A DNA stretch of 64,000 nucleotides from Pseudomonas asplenii (GCF_001293465.1 NZ_JSYZ01000004.1:392947-456946); one strand, 5' to 3'; positions 19,472-28,758 are shown, counted from the first letter of the stretch. A program made the numbers and translations. Notes: generated by a model not told the origin, from the letters alone.

Positions 19472-21007
19472 ATGATGTCTACTCGTCAGAACGCACTCAA
19501 AGCAGCAGACGTCATCCTGTGCGGATTGGTGTGCCTGGCAGGGCTGGCCATCACCTTTCTGGTACTGACTCTGTTCGAAAGGTCAGAGCAGCGTACCGTT
19601 AGCGTTGCTTTTCAGCTGGAGGTCGACGAGAGATTCAGTCGCCTGCAACGACGCTTTAATACCCAGGTCCTGAAACTGGACGTTGTGAGGCGTTTCTTTA
19701 TCAACGCCGACGATGTCACTGAAAGGGAGTTTTTGGGATTCGTCACGCCCCTGGTCGGAGAGGACGAATCCTGTGGCTGGGTACCGAGGATTCTCGAGAA
19801 GGACCTCCAGGCTTTTCGCGCCAAGGCGCTTGGTAACGGCACCAGTGATTTTTCATATCATGAAATGAATCCCGTCACCGGCGAGAGAGCCCCCCTCACC
19901 CACCGGCCGGAACACCTGATATTGCTCTACTTATTGAAGCGCGATGACGTAACGATCATGCCCGGCATGGATGTTCTGGCTCGCCCGGGCCGCCAGGCCT
20001 TGATGAGCAAGGCACGAGAAACACGTCAAATAGCCGTGTCGGAACCGTTGGAAATGACCAATGGGCAGTCGGGAATTTTCTTTGTCGCACCTGTCTTCCG
20101 CGAGTCCCGCAAGGCTTCCTTGAACGATGATGATTTGCAGGGATTCGTTGTCTCCACCGTGCGCTTGGCTTCTTTGATGGAACAAGGGATTCCATTGCCA
20201 AGTCTGCAACGACTGAACGTGGCGCTTTCATTGAGCGACACGCAGCATCAAGGGGAAACCATTTATCACAGCTCGACCCCTGCTGCCCCTTCAGGGCTGT
20301 ACGCGCAGCGGCTGCTGAAAGTAGCCGACCAGAATTACCTGATCCAGTTCAGACCCAGCTCGACCTTTCTGCTCAGCAACAGCTACGCCCTGTCCACCAA
20401 CCTGATTATCGCGTTCGGAGCAGGGTTGACACTGCTGCTGACCTCGATGGTGTACATGCTGATCACGCAGCGGGCCCGTGCGCTCTCGCTGGTTGATGAA
20501 CGCACACAAGACTTGCGTCTGTTGAACATCACCGACCACCTGACCGGCGTCTATAACCGCCGACACTTCGAAGAATTGATGGAAAGCCTGCTCGTCGAGG
20601 CTACCGTGCACTACCGCCCTCTGTCGCTGATCATGTTTGACGTCGATCACTTCAAACAGATCAACGACCGCTACGGCCATCAGTGGGGTGATAACGTTCT
20701 GAAGTCGTTGTGCACACGGATACGTTCGGCCACACGCAAAACCGATCTGTTGTGCAGAACGGGCGGAGAAGAGTTTGCATTGATCTGCCCGGATACCGAA
20801 CTGGACGATACGAGACTGCTGGCAGAAAAGCTTCGAGCTCTGATAAGCAACCTGCCGTTTGACGATATTGGACAGGTGACTTGTAGCTTCGGCGTTGCGA
20901 CGTGGACTCCATCAGAATCGTTTGACGCCTTCGTCCGGCGTGCCGATACCGCGATGTACAGAGCCAAATCAAGTGGTAGAGATCAAGTCCAGCTTGCCGA
21001 GGTGTAG
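19472..21007 (+). CDS. Membrane diguanylate cyclase with CHASE-type sensor
   Basis: Protein of 511 residues that makes c-di-GMP. A membrane segment near the N-terminus (about 15-37), a periplasmic CHASE-like domain (45-290), a second membrane segment (about 300-325) and a GGDEF domain (about 350-510). The active site reads GGEEF and the inhibitory I-site RKTD lies five residues before it, so product feedback is likely. The ATG at 19472 is preferred because AAGGAA precedes it by 7 bases; an ATG 18 bases upstream lacks a ribosome site. Confidence 0.9.
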   Translation: MMSTRQNALKAADVILCGLVCLAGLAITFLVLTLFERSEQRTVSVAFQLEVDERFSRLQRRFNTQVLKLDVVRRFFINADDVTEREFLGFVTPLVGEDESCGWVPRILEKDLQAFRAKALGNGTSDFSYHEMNPVTGERAPLTHRPEHLILLYLLKRDDVTIMPGMDVLARPGRQALMSKARETRQIAVSEPLEMTNGQSGIFFVAPVFRESRKASLNDDDLQGFVVSTVRLASLMEQGIPLPSLQRLNVALSLSDTQHQGETIYHSSTPAAPSGLYAQRLLKVADQNYLIQFRPSSTFLLSNSYALSTNLIIAFGAGLTLLLTSMVYMLITQRARALSLVDERTQDLRLLNITDHLTGVYNRRHFEELMESLLVEATVHYRPLSLIMFDVDHFKQINDRYGHQWGDNVLKSLCTRIRSATRKTDLLCRTGGEEFALICPDTELDDTRLLAEKLRALISNLPFDDIGQVTCSFGVATWTPSESFDAFVRRADTAMYRAKSSGRDQVQLAEV

Positions 21008-21130
21008 CAGAGCGGCTGCCGGGGTCCAACACCACCAAGCAGCACGCCGGAAGATCATCTTCACCAACAGCCCGCCGACCGAGGGGACCATTGCGGCTTT
21101 TCCCGACGATAAGGTGAGGCTTCACCCGTA

Positions 21131-21682
21131 CTAGGCCCATCGTGTCCCCGCCACATCCCATGACAGCGCCTGCTGCTCTCTCACGTGACTCCAGGTGCCG
21201 TGGTCCAGGCGGTACATGACCATCGTCTTGAAGATCCGCTTATTGAACCCTTCGTACTCGATCAGCGTGACCAGCAGCGGAACGTCGGCTTCCCAATATT
21301 GCTCAATGTAAGCCAGCTGTTTTTCGAGGGTGCCCGTGGGCGCATAGCTGAACAGAAAACAGAACTGGGGGCGCTCCTTGAGGGCTGCATCAGAGAGCTT
21401 TTTTGGCTCGTTGATCTCGTTTTCAAGGGGACTCTCCCACTCCCACTCGGCAAAGACCACCGCGCTTTTCTGCGCGTCGCGGATCACCGCATCGGTACGG
21501 CCACTGGACTCAAAATGAGCGTAGTACCCCATCAGGTCGGCGACCCGGCGTACGGTGTAGCCGGTATGGATGTTCCAATCCGAGGTTGAGCCCCAGTCCC
21601 GACTGTAGCCATCCAGGGGGAAGTCGCGGTACCAGCAATAGGCAAACAGCGTCGAGAAATCGTTGAGCAGGTCCGTCTTCAT
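21131..21682 (-). CDS. Unknown protein, possibly nuclease-fold
   Basis: Protein of 183 residues with no family recognised with confidence. It is rich in Trp, Tyr and acidic residues. A central stretch (TDAVIRDAQKSAVVFAEWEWES) places an acidic residue and a hydrophobic strand ahead of E-x-E, loosely like a PD-(D/E)xK nuclease core; this is only a resemblance. It lies convergent with the diguanylate cyclase and divergent from a lipoprotein gene. Confidence 0.6.
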   Translation of the reverse strand: MKTDLLNDFSTLFAYCWYRDFPLDGYSRDWGSTSDWNIHTGYTVRRVADLMGYYAHFESSGRTDAVIRDAQKSAVVFAEWEWESPLENEINEPKKLSDAALKERPQFCFLFSYAPTGTLEKQLAYIEQYWEADVPLLVTLIEYEGFNKRIFKTMVMYRLDHGTWSHVREQQALSWDVAGTRWA

Positions 21683-21829
21683 GTTTCGTATCCTTTTGGG
21701 CCAGTGAAATGCTGAACCCTTGATAAAATCCCAACCTCGCTTTTTTGCGCAGTTGGGCCCCGCTGCGCGGGTATGATACGCGCCCGAAGCCGTCCGCTGG
21801 AGGCGGTGTGTTTGAGCACAGGAAGTCCC

Positions 21830-22366
21830 ATGAAAAAAATGCTGTTCGGTGTGTGTCTGCTCTCACTGGCCGGTTGCGTCAGCTCGCCCGATACCACCTT
21901 CACCCAGGCCACCCCAGGCTGCAAGTCGTCCACCACTGAGGTCAACGGAAAACCGGTCACCACGCAGTTCTGCATCAAGTCCATCGCCTTCAAACCCTCG
22001 CAATACCGAGTGGCTGTCAACGACCAGGTGCTGTTCACCGGTACGGATTACCAACGCGTAGCCTTCACCAAAACCATCAAGGAAGGCCCGGCCAAAGGGG
22101 GGTGCGATGAGCTGATGCAATTGCAGGGCTCAGGTTCCAAGCCGGTACTCTTGAACCAGTTGCCCGCCGAATTGGTGGCCGGTTGCCGGATTACCGCCGA
22201 CGCGGCCGGAAATGCCCAGGCCTTCAGCAAAGACGCCGCTTGCGACAAGGTGTTCTACAAGTCGCTGGTGTCGTTGTTGGGGAAAGTGACGCCGGTTGAA
22301 GTGGCCCGCCAATGCACCGTGGCGGTCGGTGAGCAAAAAGTGTTTGACCAGCGTTTCGATTTTTAG
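21830..22366 (+). CDS. Secreted lipoprotein of unknown function
   Basis: Protein of 178 residues starting MKKMLFGVCLLSLAGC, a type II signal peptide with lipobox LAGC (lipidated Cys16). The mature part carries six further cysteines, so disulfides are likely. Start ATG at 21830 is preceded by GGAAGT. Function is unknown; probably an outer-membrane-anchored periplasmic protein. Confidence 0.75.
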   Translation: MKKMLFGVCLLSLAGCVSSPDTTFTQATPGCKSSTTEVNGKPVTTQFCIKSIAFKPSQYRVAVNDQVLFTGTDYQRVAFTKTIKEGPAKGGCDELMQLQGSGSKPVLLNQLPAELVAGCRITADAAGNAQAFSKDAACDKVFYKSLVSLLGKVTPVEVARQCTVAVGEQKVFDQRFDF

Positions 22367-22453
22367 AGAACGCAGCTGGAGCGGAGGAATGGATAGCGTT
22401 CCTCTGCTCTGGCCGTCAGTCGGGAATGCAGCTGCCGCTCGGCTGCGCGGGGC

Positions 22454-23320
22454 CTATAAGGCGCTTTCGAAGCGCTCCTTGATGCCCGCCACAATGGCAG
22501 GAATGTTGAAATCGTGGGGCGCCGCAGTGGCCCGTGGCGAAATACCTTTCAGTTTTCGCTCAATGCTGCTCAGGCGAGACAAGAGCGAGCCACTGATGGC
22601 TGCGTACTTGGCCAGCAGGAGCAGATAGTCGTCAGCGGTAGGGTTGAGGGCGTCGACCGCCCCAGCAATTTTCATTATCTGCTGGAGCGTAAACTGTCGC
22701 TGGTCCTGATAGGTCTGCAGGTCATTGACCCGGTTCAGGGCCCGGCCCTCCCTGAGAGAGAACCGGATATCAAACAAAAAGTGGGTCTGAACAATCGGCT
22801 CGTTATTGAAGAAGTCCTTACGACGGCATGCGCTCTCCAGCACGGTCATAAACAAGGTGATGCCGGGTGCCAGTGTCCTCTTATCCGCCTTGATGGTAAC
22901 AAGGTCCTCGGTTGGCGAGCCGGAACGGGTCAATAACCCCTGTACGGTGTCGAATGCAGCATTGGAGATCAATACGTCAAGATTGCTCATTTCCCCAAGC
23001 ACGTAGCTCGTCTCGCTGGCAAACGGTCCCCAGAGTACGCCGACCGGGGGCGGAGCACCAAAAAGGGTCTTGCAGCAGGCATCGATCATCTGCTCGACCG
23101 ACTCAAGCGACCACTCACTGACCAAGGTCAGGTGCCGAAAGTCGCCCGATATGAGGGAGGTGTCGTCGCCATATGAGCGGTAATGGGCTTCGATCCTTTG
23201 CTTGAGCTCGGCGGCTTGGCCGTCAAGGCGCCTATACAACTCATTAAAGGATTGATCGATGTAAACCTGGAATCGGGCGTTCAATTTGAGCAACTGTTCG
23301 ACACTTCTCGACTGTCCCAT
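22454..23320 (-). CDS. Hypothetical protein, helical N-terminus
   Basis: Protein of 288 residues with a good ribosome site (AGGAG) before the ATG at 23320. The N-terminal 60 residues look coiled-coil (LLKLNARFQVYIDQSFNELY and following). I recognise no family and see no signal peptide or membrane segment. It is a single-gene unit on the edge of the decayed region. Confidence 0.6.
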   Translation of the reverse strand: MGQSRSVEQLLKLNARFQVYIDQSFNELYRRLDGQAAELKQRIEAHYRSYGDDTSLISGDFRHLTLVSEWSLESVEQMIDACCKTLFGAPPPVGVLWGPFASETSYVLGEMSNLDVLISNAAFDTVQGLLTRSGSPTEDLVTIKADKRTLAPGITLFMTVLESACRRKDFFNNEPIVQTHFLFDIRFSLREGRALNRVNDLQTYQDQRQFTLQQIMKIAGAVDALNPTADDYLLLLAKYAAISGSLLSRLSSIERKLKGISPRATAAPHDFNIPAIVAGIKERFESAL

Positions 23321-23551
23321 ACATCGCTCCTGGTGTGAGTGGATATCAGCCCGTGCTGCGCACCTCAGCTTCTGGTCCTTGGGCACCCAGCACAGGCGAC
23401 GGCCAGAGCATAAGCCGGGGTTCCCGGATTGCCTATGGCTATCTGCCAGCTAACCCCTGGCGTATGACCCTGAGGGCACCCTGAACGCACTCAGTCCCTC
23501 GCCATCGGCGACAGAGGCGCCCTTCTAGCCCAACACGATGCCCACTCCACC

Positions 23552-23806
23552 ATGACACTCTGCGAAGGCGACACCATCAGGCTCATCACCGTTGATCTGG
23601 CCGAGATCACCTATAGGGATTGGCTGAGTTTCAGGTAGGCAGCGCCGGGAGACATTGCCCAAGTCCTGCACCTGTATGACAGCCCCTCCGGCAGATCTCT
23701 GCAATTGGTCTGCGGGCCTCCACCCGGTAACTTCGAGTGGGGTGCTACGTTCAAGGAGCAAGGGTTCACCTTTGAGGTCGTGTCCAGGAAGGTCGATGAA
23801 ATATAG
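23552..23806 (+). pseudogene. Small decayed ORF with an in-frame TAG
   Basis: An ATG at 23552 starts a frame interrupted by TAG at 23636-23638 and closed by TAG at 23804-23806. The two halves (opening MTLCEGDTIRLI; second half containing SGRSLQLVCGPPPGNFEWG) read like one 84-residue protein with one nonsense codon. No family is recognised. The surrounding 23321-24235 stretch otherwise holds only remnants: a tail ending VDVTLTRDHGLWRFDFSAK (minus strand, ending about 24000) and the IS3 piece. Confidence 0.4.
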
Positions 23807-24058
23807 CCGTATCTCACGACCCCGGCGCAGCTTCAAGGTAAATGATCGCTGGCGCAGCTGCGAATGGACTGGATGCTGGAGAAGCAGACCGCCAGTGCCA
23901 GCAACTGACCGCGCTGTGTAGAAAAACGGGAAGCCAGGCTTCCTGCTTAACCATATGAAGGCACGCGGCGACAACCGAGCCTCACCGCAGCCTCAGGTCA
24001 TTTGGCGCTGAAGTCGAAGCGCCAAAGACCGTGATCGCGGGTGAGAGTGACATCCACC

Positions 24059-24168
24059 CAGCTCGATGGCTTCCCGCTTGAACCCGGGGCTGTATTTCTT
24101 GCGCTTCATGAACACTCCTTCAGCTCGGTGTGAGCTTACTCGAAAGTGTCCGTGTTAGTGGGGTAGAA
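24059..24168 (-). mobile_element. IS3-family remnant: orfA start and terminal repeat
   Basis: The minus strand begins ATG at 24109 with MKRKKYSPGFKREAIEL, the typical opening of IS3-family OrfA transposases, then loses similarity after 17 codons. About 20-60 bases upstream of that ATG lies AGTGTCCGTGTTAGTGGGGT, like the outer end of an IS3 element. Only the left tip of the element survives. Confidence 0.7.
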
Positions 24169-24235
24169 CCCAGGCAAGCCTACAAAGCTTTGCAGGTCCA
24201 CCGTTTCTGCGGACAAGCTGATTACTGATCCGATC

Positions 24236-24532
24236 GTGGAACAGGCCATGATGTCGCTGACCGCGATAGTCAACCGCGCTCACAGTATTCTGCACCCGTC
24301 CGATGAGGATCACGCCAAACGCATTCTGCGAATCCTGCGTTCGCGCAATCACCAAGAACCGGCTCAAAACATCAAGCTCTGGGCAATCCAGAATGGCTGG
24401 TTACCCAAGGCAGCTGAACGTTTGGAAGCCCTGGCCGAAAAGACGTTCGCGTTGCGGTCAAAGCCAAAATTCGATACCCCAGAACATGCCAAGCAAAGCT
24501 ACCAGCGTTGGACGGACGCAGCTAAGTCTTAG
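24236..24532 (+). CDS. Small hypothetical protein or 3' gene fragment beside the IS remnant
   Basis: Frame of 98 codons starting GTG at 24236; the open frame extends upstream without a stop to the edge of the IS3 remnant (about 24170), so it may be the C-terminal end of a gene cut by the insertion. It is helical and charged (SDEDHAKRILRILRSRN), with no recognised family. A weak minus-strand frame at 24522-24785 (TTG start, 87 codons) behind it is not supported. Confidence 0.4.
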   Translation: MEQAMMSLTAIVNRAHSILHPSDEDHAKRILRILRSRNHQEPAQNIKLWAIQNGWLPKAAERLEALAEKTFALRSKPKFDTPEHAKQSYQRWTDAAKS

Positions 24533-24932
24533 CAGCACGACCAAGCGGGAGGGCTACTAAAAATGCCTTACTAAACATCCCCGGCGCCATCTCAGTCAAC
24601 GCAAGAAGATCCCTCTCGCCTTCGAGATAGCCGCCTGTCACACCTTGCAGATGGCTCTCGTAGGTGTTGGCATTTCGCAAACCCACTCCTTCCACACACT
24701 GAACCAGCACCCGAGCGGTGCATTTCTGGCGCAATATCATGGGGGGCGCAAGCATGGAACAATCACGCAGGTTGAACACAGGCAAACGGTAATATTTGGT
24801 ATCAACTAATCACAACTTCAAACAATCCCCGCCTGATTTTTTTAGTGTCCAGCGAAACGCTGCTGCATGATCGGCAAGTGAACTCAACCTGGTCGACACG
24901 CTGTTGTCGCTTCCCCTGAACACGGATGTCAA

Positions 24933-25295
24933 ATGAACACCCACACCAACTTTTTCTTTGGAAAGCACGCCCTTGGCGAACTCTATGACGTTGCCCTGGA
25001 CAAACTCAACGACATCGACGGCCTGACACAATTGCTCTGCAATGCAGCAGCCAAGGCCGGTGCAACAGTCTGTGGCACCCTGACCAAACGTTTCGAACCT
25101 CAAGGCGCAACGATTCTGGTGCTACTGGAGGAATCGCACGCCTCCTTCCACACCTATCCAGAACATGGTGCATTGTTTCTCGACATCTTTACTTGTGGAA
25201 CAAGCTGCGACCCCACCAAGGCCTTCGATTTCATTCGTGAGCATTTGCAGTGTGGCGAATCGGCGATGAAGGTCGTGGAGCGCGGTGCAATCTGA
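24933..25295 (+). CDS. speD: S-adenosylmethionine decarboxylase proenzyme (SpeD, short type)
   Basis: Pyruvoyl enzyme of 120 residues that decarboxylates SAM to the aminopropyl donor dcSAM. The self-cleavage motif is visible in LLEESHASFHTYPE, with cleavage before Ser68, and the second conserved part is DIFTCGTSCDP. Length fits the small bacterial class. It stands as the first gene inside the left edge of the cluster, tail to tail with the YczE gene. Inference: it supplies the BpsA-like aminopropyltransferase encoded at 35.8-37.0 kb, since no spermidine synthase is nearby. A general polyamine role is the alternative. Confidence 0.88.
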   Translation: MNTHTNFFFGKHALGELYDVALDKLNDIDGLTQLLCNAAAKAGATVCGTLTKRFEPQGATILVLLEESHASFHTYPEHGALFLDIFTCGTSCDPTKAFDFIREHLQCGESAMKVVERGAI

Positions 25296-25301
25296 TAAGA
25301 A

Positions 25302-25327
25302 TGCCGCCCGGTTTTCCCCAGGCGGCA
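25302..25327. terminator. Weak hairpin between speD and the YczE gene
   Basis: TGCCGCC and GGCGGCA pair (7 bases) around a 12-base loop in the 58-base gap between two convergent genes. No T tract follows on the plus strand, so it may only partly terminate transcription. Confidence 0.3.
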
Positions 25328-25353
25328 GGCGTTGCTTGAGCAGGTAACCGGTG

Positions 25354-26055
25354 TCACTCGACCGACAGGGATTGACGCTGGCTGAGTCCATAGTTGGATA
25401 GGCGCAAATAGCGTTCATTGAGGTTCATGAACGGCCGAATCAGCGGTGCGATGATGAGCAGAAATGCAATCGTACCAATACCGAAAGGCCCGCCCAATAC
25501 CCACCCAGCCAGGAAGATGGAGATCTCCAGAACCATTTTGGAAAAGGTGAAGGACCAGCCCACCTTGCGCATGATGGTGATCACCATCAGATCGATGACA
25601 CGAATACCAATCCCGCTCATGATAATCAGCGCAGAAGCATAGGCGCACAACGCCAGGCCGATGGCGAGCATCACATAGGAAGTGAACCTGGCGCTCAGCA
25701 GGTCATCGATCTCCAGCAGCAGCCATAAGTCGATGAACAGACCGGTCAGCGTGGTGGTGACAAACGGACTGATGGGAGGCCATCGCTTGTTCCACAGGGC
25801 CCACCAGGCCAGCATGGCGATGGAAAAAATCGCGGAACAGGCACCCAATCCCAAATTCAACTTACCGTTCAAACCAATAACGAACACGTCTAGCGGGTCA
25901 GTCCCCAGATGGCTGGTGATGAAGAACAACGCCCCCAACGAAAATACCACCACCCCTCCCAGGTACATGCTCAGCCGATCCACCGCCGACCAGGCCCTGG
26001 CACTTTCAATCAATACCCGTCGAACGGTGCTGTTACGGTCACTTCTGTTTCTCAT
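25354..26055 (-). CDS. YczE/YitT-type membrane protein
   Basis: Integral membrane protein of 233 residues with about five to six hydrophobic segments. The family marks are SHLGTDPLDVFVIGL and GIGIRVIDLMVITIM. YczE of Bacillus lies beside the PPTase gene sfp and is needed for full output of some assembly-line products; how is not known. Start ATG at 26055 has AAGGAG upstream, while the upstream ATG at 26100 does not. It is the last gene of unit C, 49 bases after the ROK kinase. Confidence 0.75.
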   Translation of the reverse strand: MRNRSDRNSTVRRVLIESARAWSAVDRLSMYLGGVVVFSLGALFFITSHLGTDPLDVFVIGLNGKLNLGLGACSAIFSIAMLAWWALWNKRWPPISPFVTTTLTGLFIDLWLLLEIDDLLSARFTSYVMLAIGLALCAYASALIIMSGIGIRVIDLMVITIMRKVGWSFTFSKMVLEISIFLAGWVLGGPFGIGTIAFLLIIAPLIRPFMNLNERYLRLSNYGLSQRQSLSVE

Positions 26056-26104
26056 TCCAAGTACGCTCCTTCGTTGAAACTTTCGGTTGTCCAAGGCCAT
26101 CCCC

Positions 26105-27037
26105 TCAGCGTGTGCTCATGGAGATGAAGCTCAACCCGTTGCCGACGTGGCGGATGGTTGCCTTGCTGTTGCCCTGGCCGCCTTCACAGATTTCGTTCTG
26201 TACTTCATGGCTGGCCTCGGCCAGGTACAGTCCTCCCAACAGGGAAGCCTCGGTACCCTGGGGGGACTGCATGACCAACGGGGCAGTCAGAGACGGCTTG
26301 AGATAGCCGGGCTCGCGCAGCAGAACGCTGACCATCTGCGGCATTTCAGGAAAACGCCCCAGCAGACCGCCACCGAGGCAGACGACCTCGACTCGGAACA
26401 GCTCGACCAGGTTGGCCACAGTCAGTGCAAGCGCCTGAACGGCCCGCAAACGCCAATGGCTGAGCGCGGCCTCGTCAGAGAACCCCATCGAAGCGACAAA
26501 CTTGTCCAGTGAGCGAAACGAGGCGTAAGCCTGCAGGCAACCGCTGCGGCCACAACTGCACAAAGCCCCTCCTGGCCAGACAAGCAGATGCCCCAGCTCC
26601 CGATTGGGCAGGATGCGTCCCTGGTAGACCACGCCACCGCCCACACCGGTACCCAGCGACAGATGCAGCAGGTTCGAGGCCCGCATGACCGTGGCATCAC
26701 CGTAGGTCGCAGCGGTACCATCATCACACCAGATCACCCGATCGACGCCGGCGACACGAAAGACATGTGCCAAGGCGACCCCCTCCCAGTCGGGCCGATT
26801 GGGCCAGCGGATGATGGTGCCGTCGGCGTTGAGCGTCGGAGCGCTGGCGATGACCAGGCTACTGATCGGACCATGGAGCAGGATCTGCGATTCGATCAGT
26901 GCCTTCACCTGGTCCAGGATGACCTGAGGATGAAGACCGGAGGGAATCTCGATACGCTCACGCTGCATGATCCGTCCCGAGAAACTGAAGCACAGGGCGA
27001 TCTTGCTACCACCCAGATCTACGCTTGCGCAATGCAT
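26105..27037 (-). CDS. ROK-family sugar kinase (RifN-like)
   Basis: Kinase of 310 residues. ATP-binding opening SVDLGGSKIALCF, catalytic Asp in the WCDDGTAATYGD region, second phosphate loop SLGTGVGGGVV, and the ROK zinc motif GALCSCGRSGC with NRELGHL ahead of it. In AHBA pathways a ROK kinase (RifN) phosphorylates kanosamine at C6, the committed step in delivering the amino group. Presence beside an AHBA synthase and RifL-like oxidoreductase supports that role; specificity against glucose or N-acetylmannosamine cannot be read from sequence alone. Start overlaps the SDR stop (TGATG). Confidence 0.82.
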   Translation of the reverse strand: MHCASVDLGGSKIALCFSFSGRIMQRERIEIPSGLHPQVILDQVKALIESQILLHGPISSLVIASAPTLNADGTIIRWPNRPDWEGVALAHVFRVAGVDRVIWCDDGTAATYGDATVMRASNLLHLSLGTGVGGGVVYQGRILPNRELGHLLVWPGGALCSCGRSGCLQAYASFRSLDKFVASMGFSDEAALSHWRLRAVQALALTVANLVELFRVEVVCLGGGLLGRFPEMPQMVSVLLREPGYLKPSLTAPLVMQSPQGTEASLLGGLYLAEASHEVQNEICEGGQGNSKATIRHVGNGLSFISMSTR

Positions 27038-27780
27038 CAGAAGCGCCCTCCACCGTCGACGGCAATCACCGCCCCGTTGATGTAGGAGGCCTCCGCACCG
27101 AGCAGAAAGGCGACCACCCCGGCCACCTCGGCTGGCTGCCCCAAACGACGCAAGCCGATGTGCCGACAGATCTCGCTGGCTTCGGTTTCGCTGTAGTGAG
27201 TCAAGGGGCCGGCGATCGCACCAGGGGCAACTACATTGACCGTGATGCCCTGTTCGCCTACTTCGAAAGCCAACGAACGAGCATAGGCATGCAGTGCACC
27301 CTTGGTTGAGGCATACAGGCTTTGGCCCGGCATTCCGGTCTCACCAGCACGCGATCCGATCAGCACCACCCGCCCCTGGCGCCGCTGTAGCATTGGGCGC
27401 ATGAATTGACGCAACAAACGCGTGACGCTCTCGAAATTGAGCGAAAACAGCCGTTCGCTGTCCGACGGGCTACTGAACAGGGCCGATTTGCGCAACAGAT
27501 TCGCCGCACAACAAACCACCGAGTGAATGACCAGCCCCCTGTCAGAGCAGATCGACATCAATCGCGTTGTCTGCTGCGCATTCGTCAGGTCGCAGGCCAA
27601 AATGATCAAGCGACCTGGCCACTCCCGTGTCCGCTCGAGCAGAGCCTGCAACGGTTGTTCATTGCGGTGAAACAGCGCAACCACGGTGACGCCCAGGCTG
27701 AGCAACTTTTCGCATATGGCAAGGCCCAGCGTACCGGATGCCCCTGTCACGAGGCATGCCTGTCTATTTGATTCCTGCAT
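27037..27780 (-). CDS. Short-chain dehydrogenase/reductase
   Basis: Classical SDR of 247 residues. Cofactor motif VTGASGTLGLAI, catalytic tetrad Ser in LIGSRAGE and Tyr-Lys in SLYASTKGAL, and the end AVIAVDGGGRF. Residues HRN after strand 2 fit NADPH. It is FabG-like, not related to the aminoquinate dehydrogenase RifI. It probably reduces a carrier-bound or sugar-derived ketone in the pathway; the substrate is unknown. Located between the transglutaminase-like gene and the kinase. Confidence 0.85.
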   Translation of the reverse strand: MQESNRQACLVTGASGTLGLAICEKLLSLGVTVVALFHRNEQPLQALLERTREWPGRLIILACDLTNAQQTTRLMSICSDRGLVIHSVVCCAANLLRKSALFSSPSDSERLFSLNFESVTRLLRQFMRPMLQRRQGRVVLIGSRAGETGMPGQSLYASTKGALHAYARSLAFEVGEQGITVNVVAPGAIAGPLTHYSETEASEICRHIGLRRLGQPAEVAGVVAFLLGAEASYINGAVIAVDGGGRF

Positions 27781-27795
27781 GATTTTCCCTATCTG

Positions 27796-28758
27796 CTACA
27801 GCTTTGATATTGGTGGTTGTACAGCCACCTTGAATGACACCGGGTGCTGCCTGTCCCCCGCTGTCACGACAGGCAACTGACGAAATTGCTGACCCTCGAA
27901 ACAACTCAGGCAAGGCGCCCCGTCCTGGTCATAGGCATCGACGCAAGAAAGTCGTAACAAGGCAGTTGCTGGAGATCGGTGCAGTGGCCAACGAGTTTCA
28001 TCAAGACCGGCCTGGCTGCAGAGCAGCCGAATCATCAAGGGGTCGACGGCGACCCACTGATCCTCCACCAGCAGCTCGGCCCAGTAGTGCCCCGTGGCAT
28101 AGGGAGCGCTTAGCAACAGACCAAACACCTGTCGTGCGGGCATCCCACGCATCAGGGCCTGCTGCACCAGCAATTTGGAGAAGCCGCCACACTCGGCCAC
28201 CCGGTGCTCGACCATGAACGCCAGATCCCAGCGCAAGGCGTCGTGCAGCATGAAAAAGCGCATATCGGCACAGGTGTGTTCGATGAGTTCGATAAAGGGT
28301 GACGGCAGCAGCCTCTGGTGCCCCGGCAGGATCAACTGCTCCTGGTGCACCTGCATCTGGTCAGGCGTATCACAGACACGCAACTCACCACTGGGGAGCA
28401 AGATCGTGATGGCGTGCTCTGGCACCGCATCGAGTGCGTAGCTGAGCTCGATGCACCGATCACGCTCACTGTCACGAAAGGCTGAAGACCAACTGCGCAT
28501 GGCCAACTTGTGCAGCGATGGCAAGCGCAGGTAGAGGGAAAGGTTGTACAGGTCATCAGGGTCGAAGCATTCGCCGTCCTTGCCCTGACATGAGGCCAGC
28601 CCCAATGCCTTGAGCTCTGCCAGCAACTGCGGTGCGATACCGTAGAGCGCCGCACCCTGCTCGTCCACACAAAAGCGGCGGTGACCGTCCTTCACCTTGG
28701 CCAGCTCCACCAGCACACGCCGGGCTTCGCCTTGAGCCTGCTGCGCCAGCGTCATCAT
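27796..28758 (-). CDS. Transglutaminase-like protein
   Basis: Protein of 320 residues. A papain-like triad is visible in the order expected for the transglutaminase-like superfamily: Cys in VAECGGFSKLL, His in ATGHYWAELLV, Asp in WVAVDP. The N-terminal 110 residues are unassigned. In natural-product clusters, members of this fold can form amide bonds from carrier-bound acyl groups (AdmF in andrimid is the known case), which would suit a pathway with two free-standing carriers; peptidase or amidase activity is equally possible. ATG overlaps the stop of the preceding AlkP gene (ATGA). Confidence 0.72.
   Translation of the reverse strand: MMTLAQQAQGEARRVLVELAKVKDGHRRFCVDEQGAALYGIAPQLLAELKALGLASCQGKDGECFDPDDLYNLSLYLRLPSLHKLAMRSWSSAFRDSERDRCIELSYALDAVPEHAITILLPSGELRVCDTPDQMQVHQEQLILPGHQRLLPSPFIELIEHTCADMRFFMLHDALRWDLAFMVEHRVAECGGFSKLLVQQALMRGMPARQVFGLLLSAPYATGHYWAELLVEDQWVAVDPLMIRLLCSQAGLDETRWPLHRSPATALLRLSCVDAYDQDGAPCLSCFEGQQFRQLPVVTAGDRQHPVSFKVAVQPPISKL

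Noticed and set aside
23525..23974. Minus-strand open frame of 149 codons in the decayed region
   Set aside because: No recognisable domain, no ribosome site, and the opposite strand has a better protein-like reading (23552-23806).
24522..24785. Minus-strand frame of 87 codons before speD
   Set aside because: TTG start without ribosome site and no family; left as unassigned.
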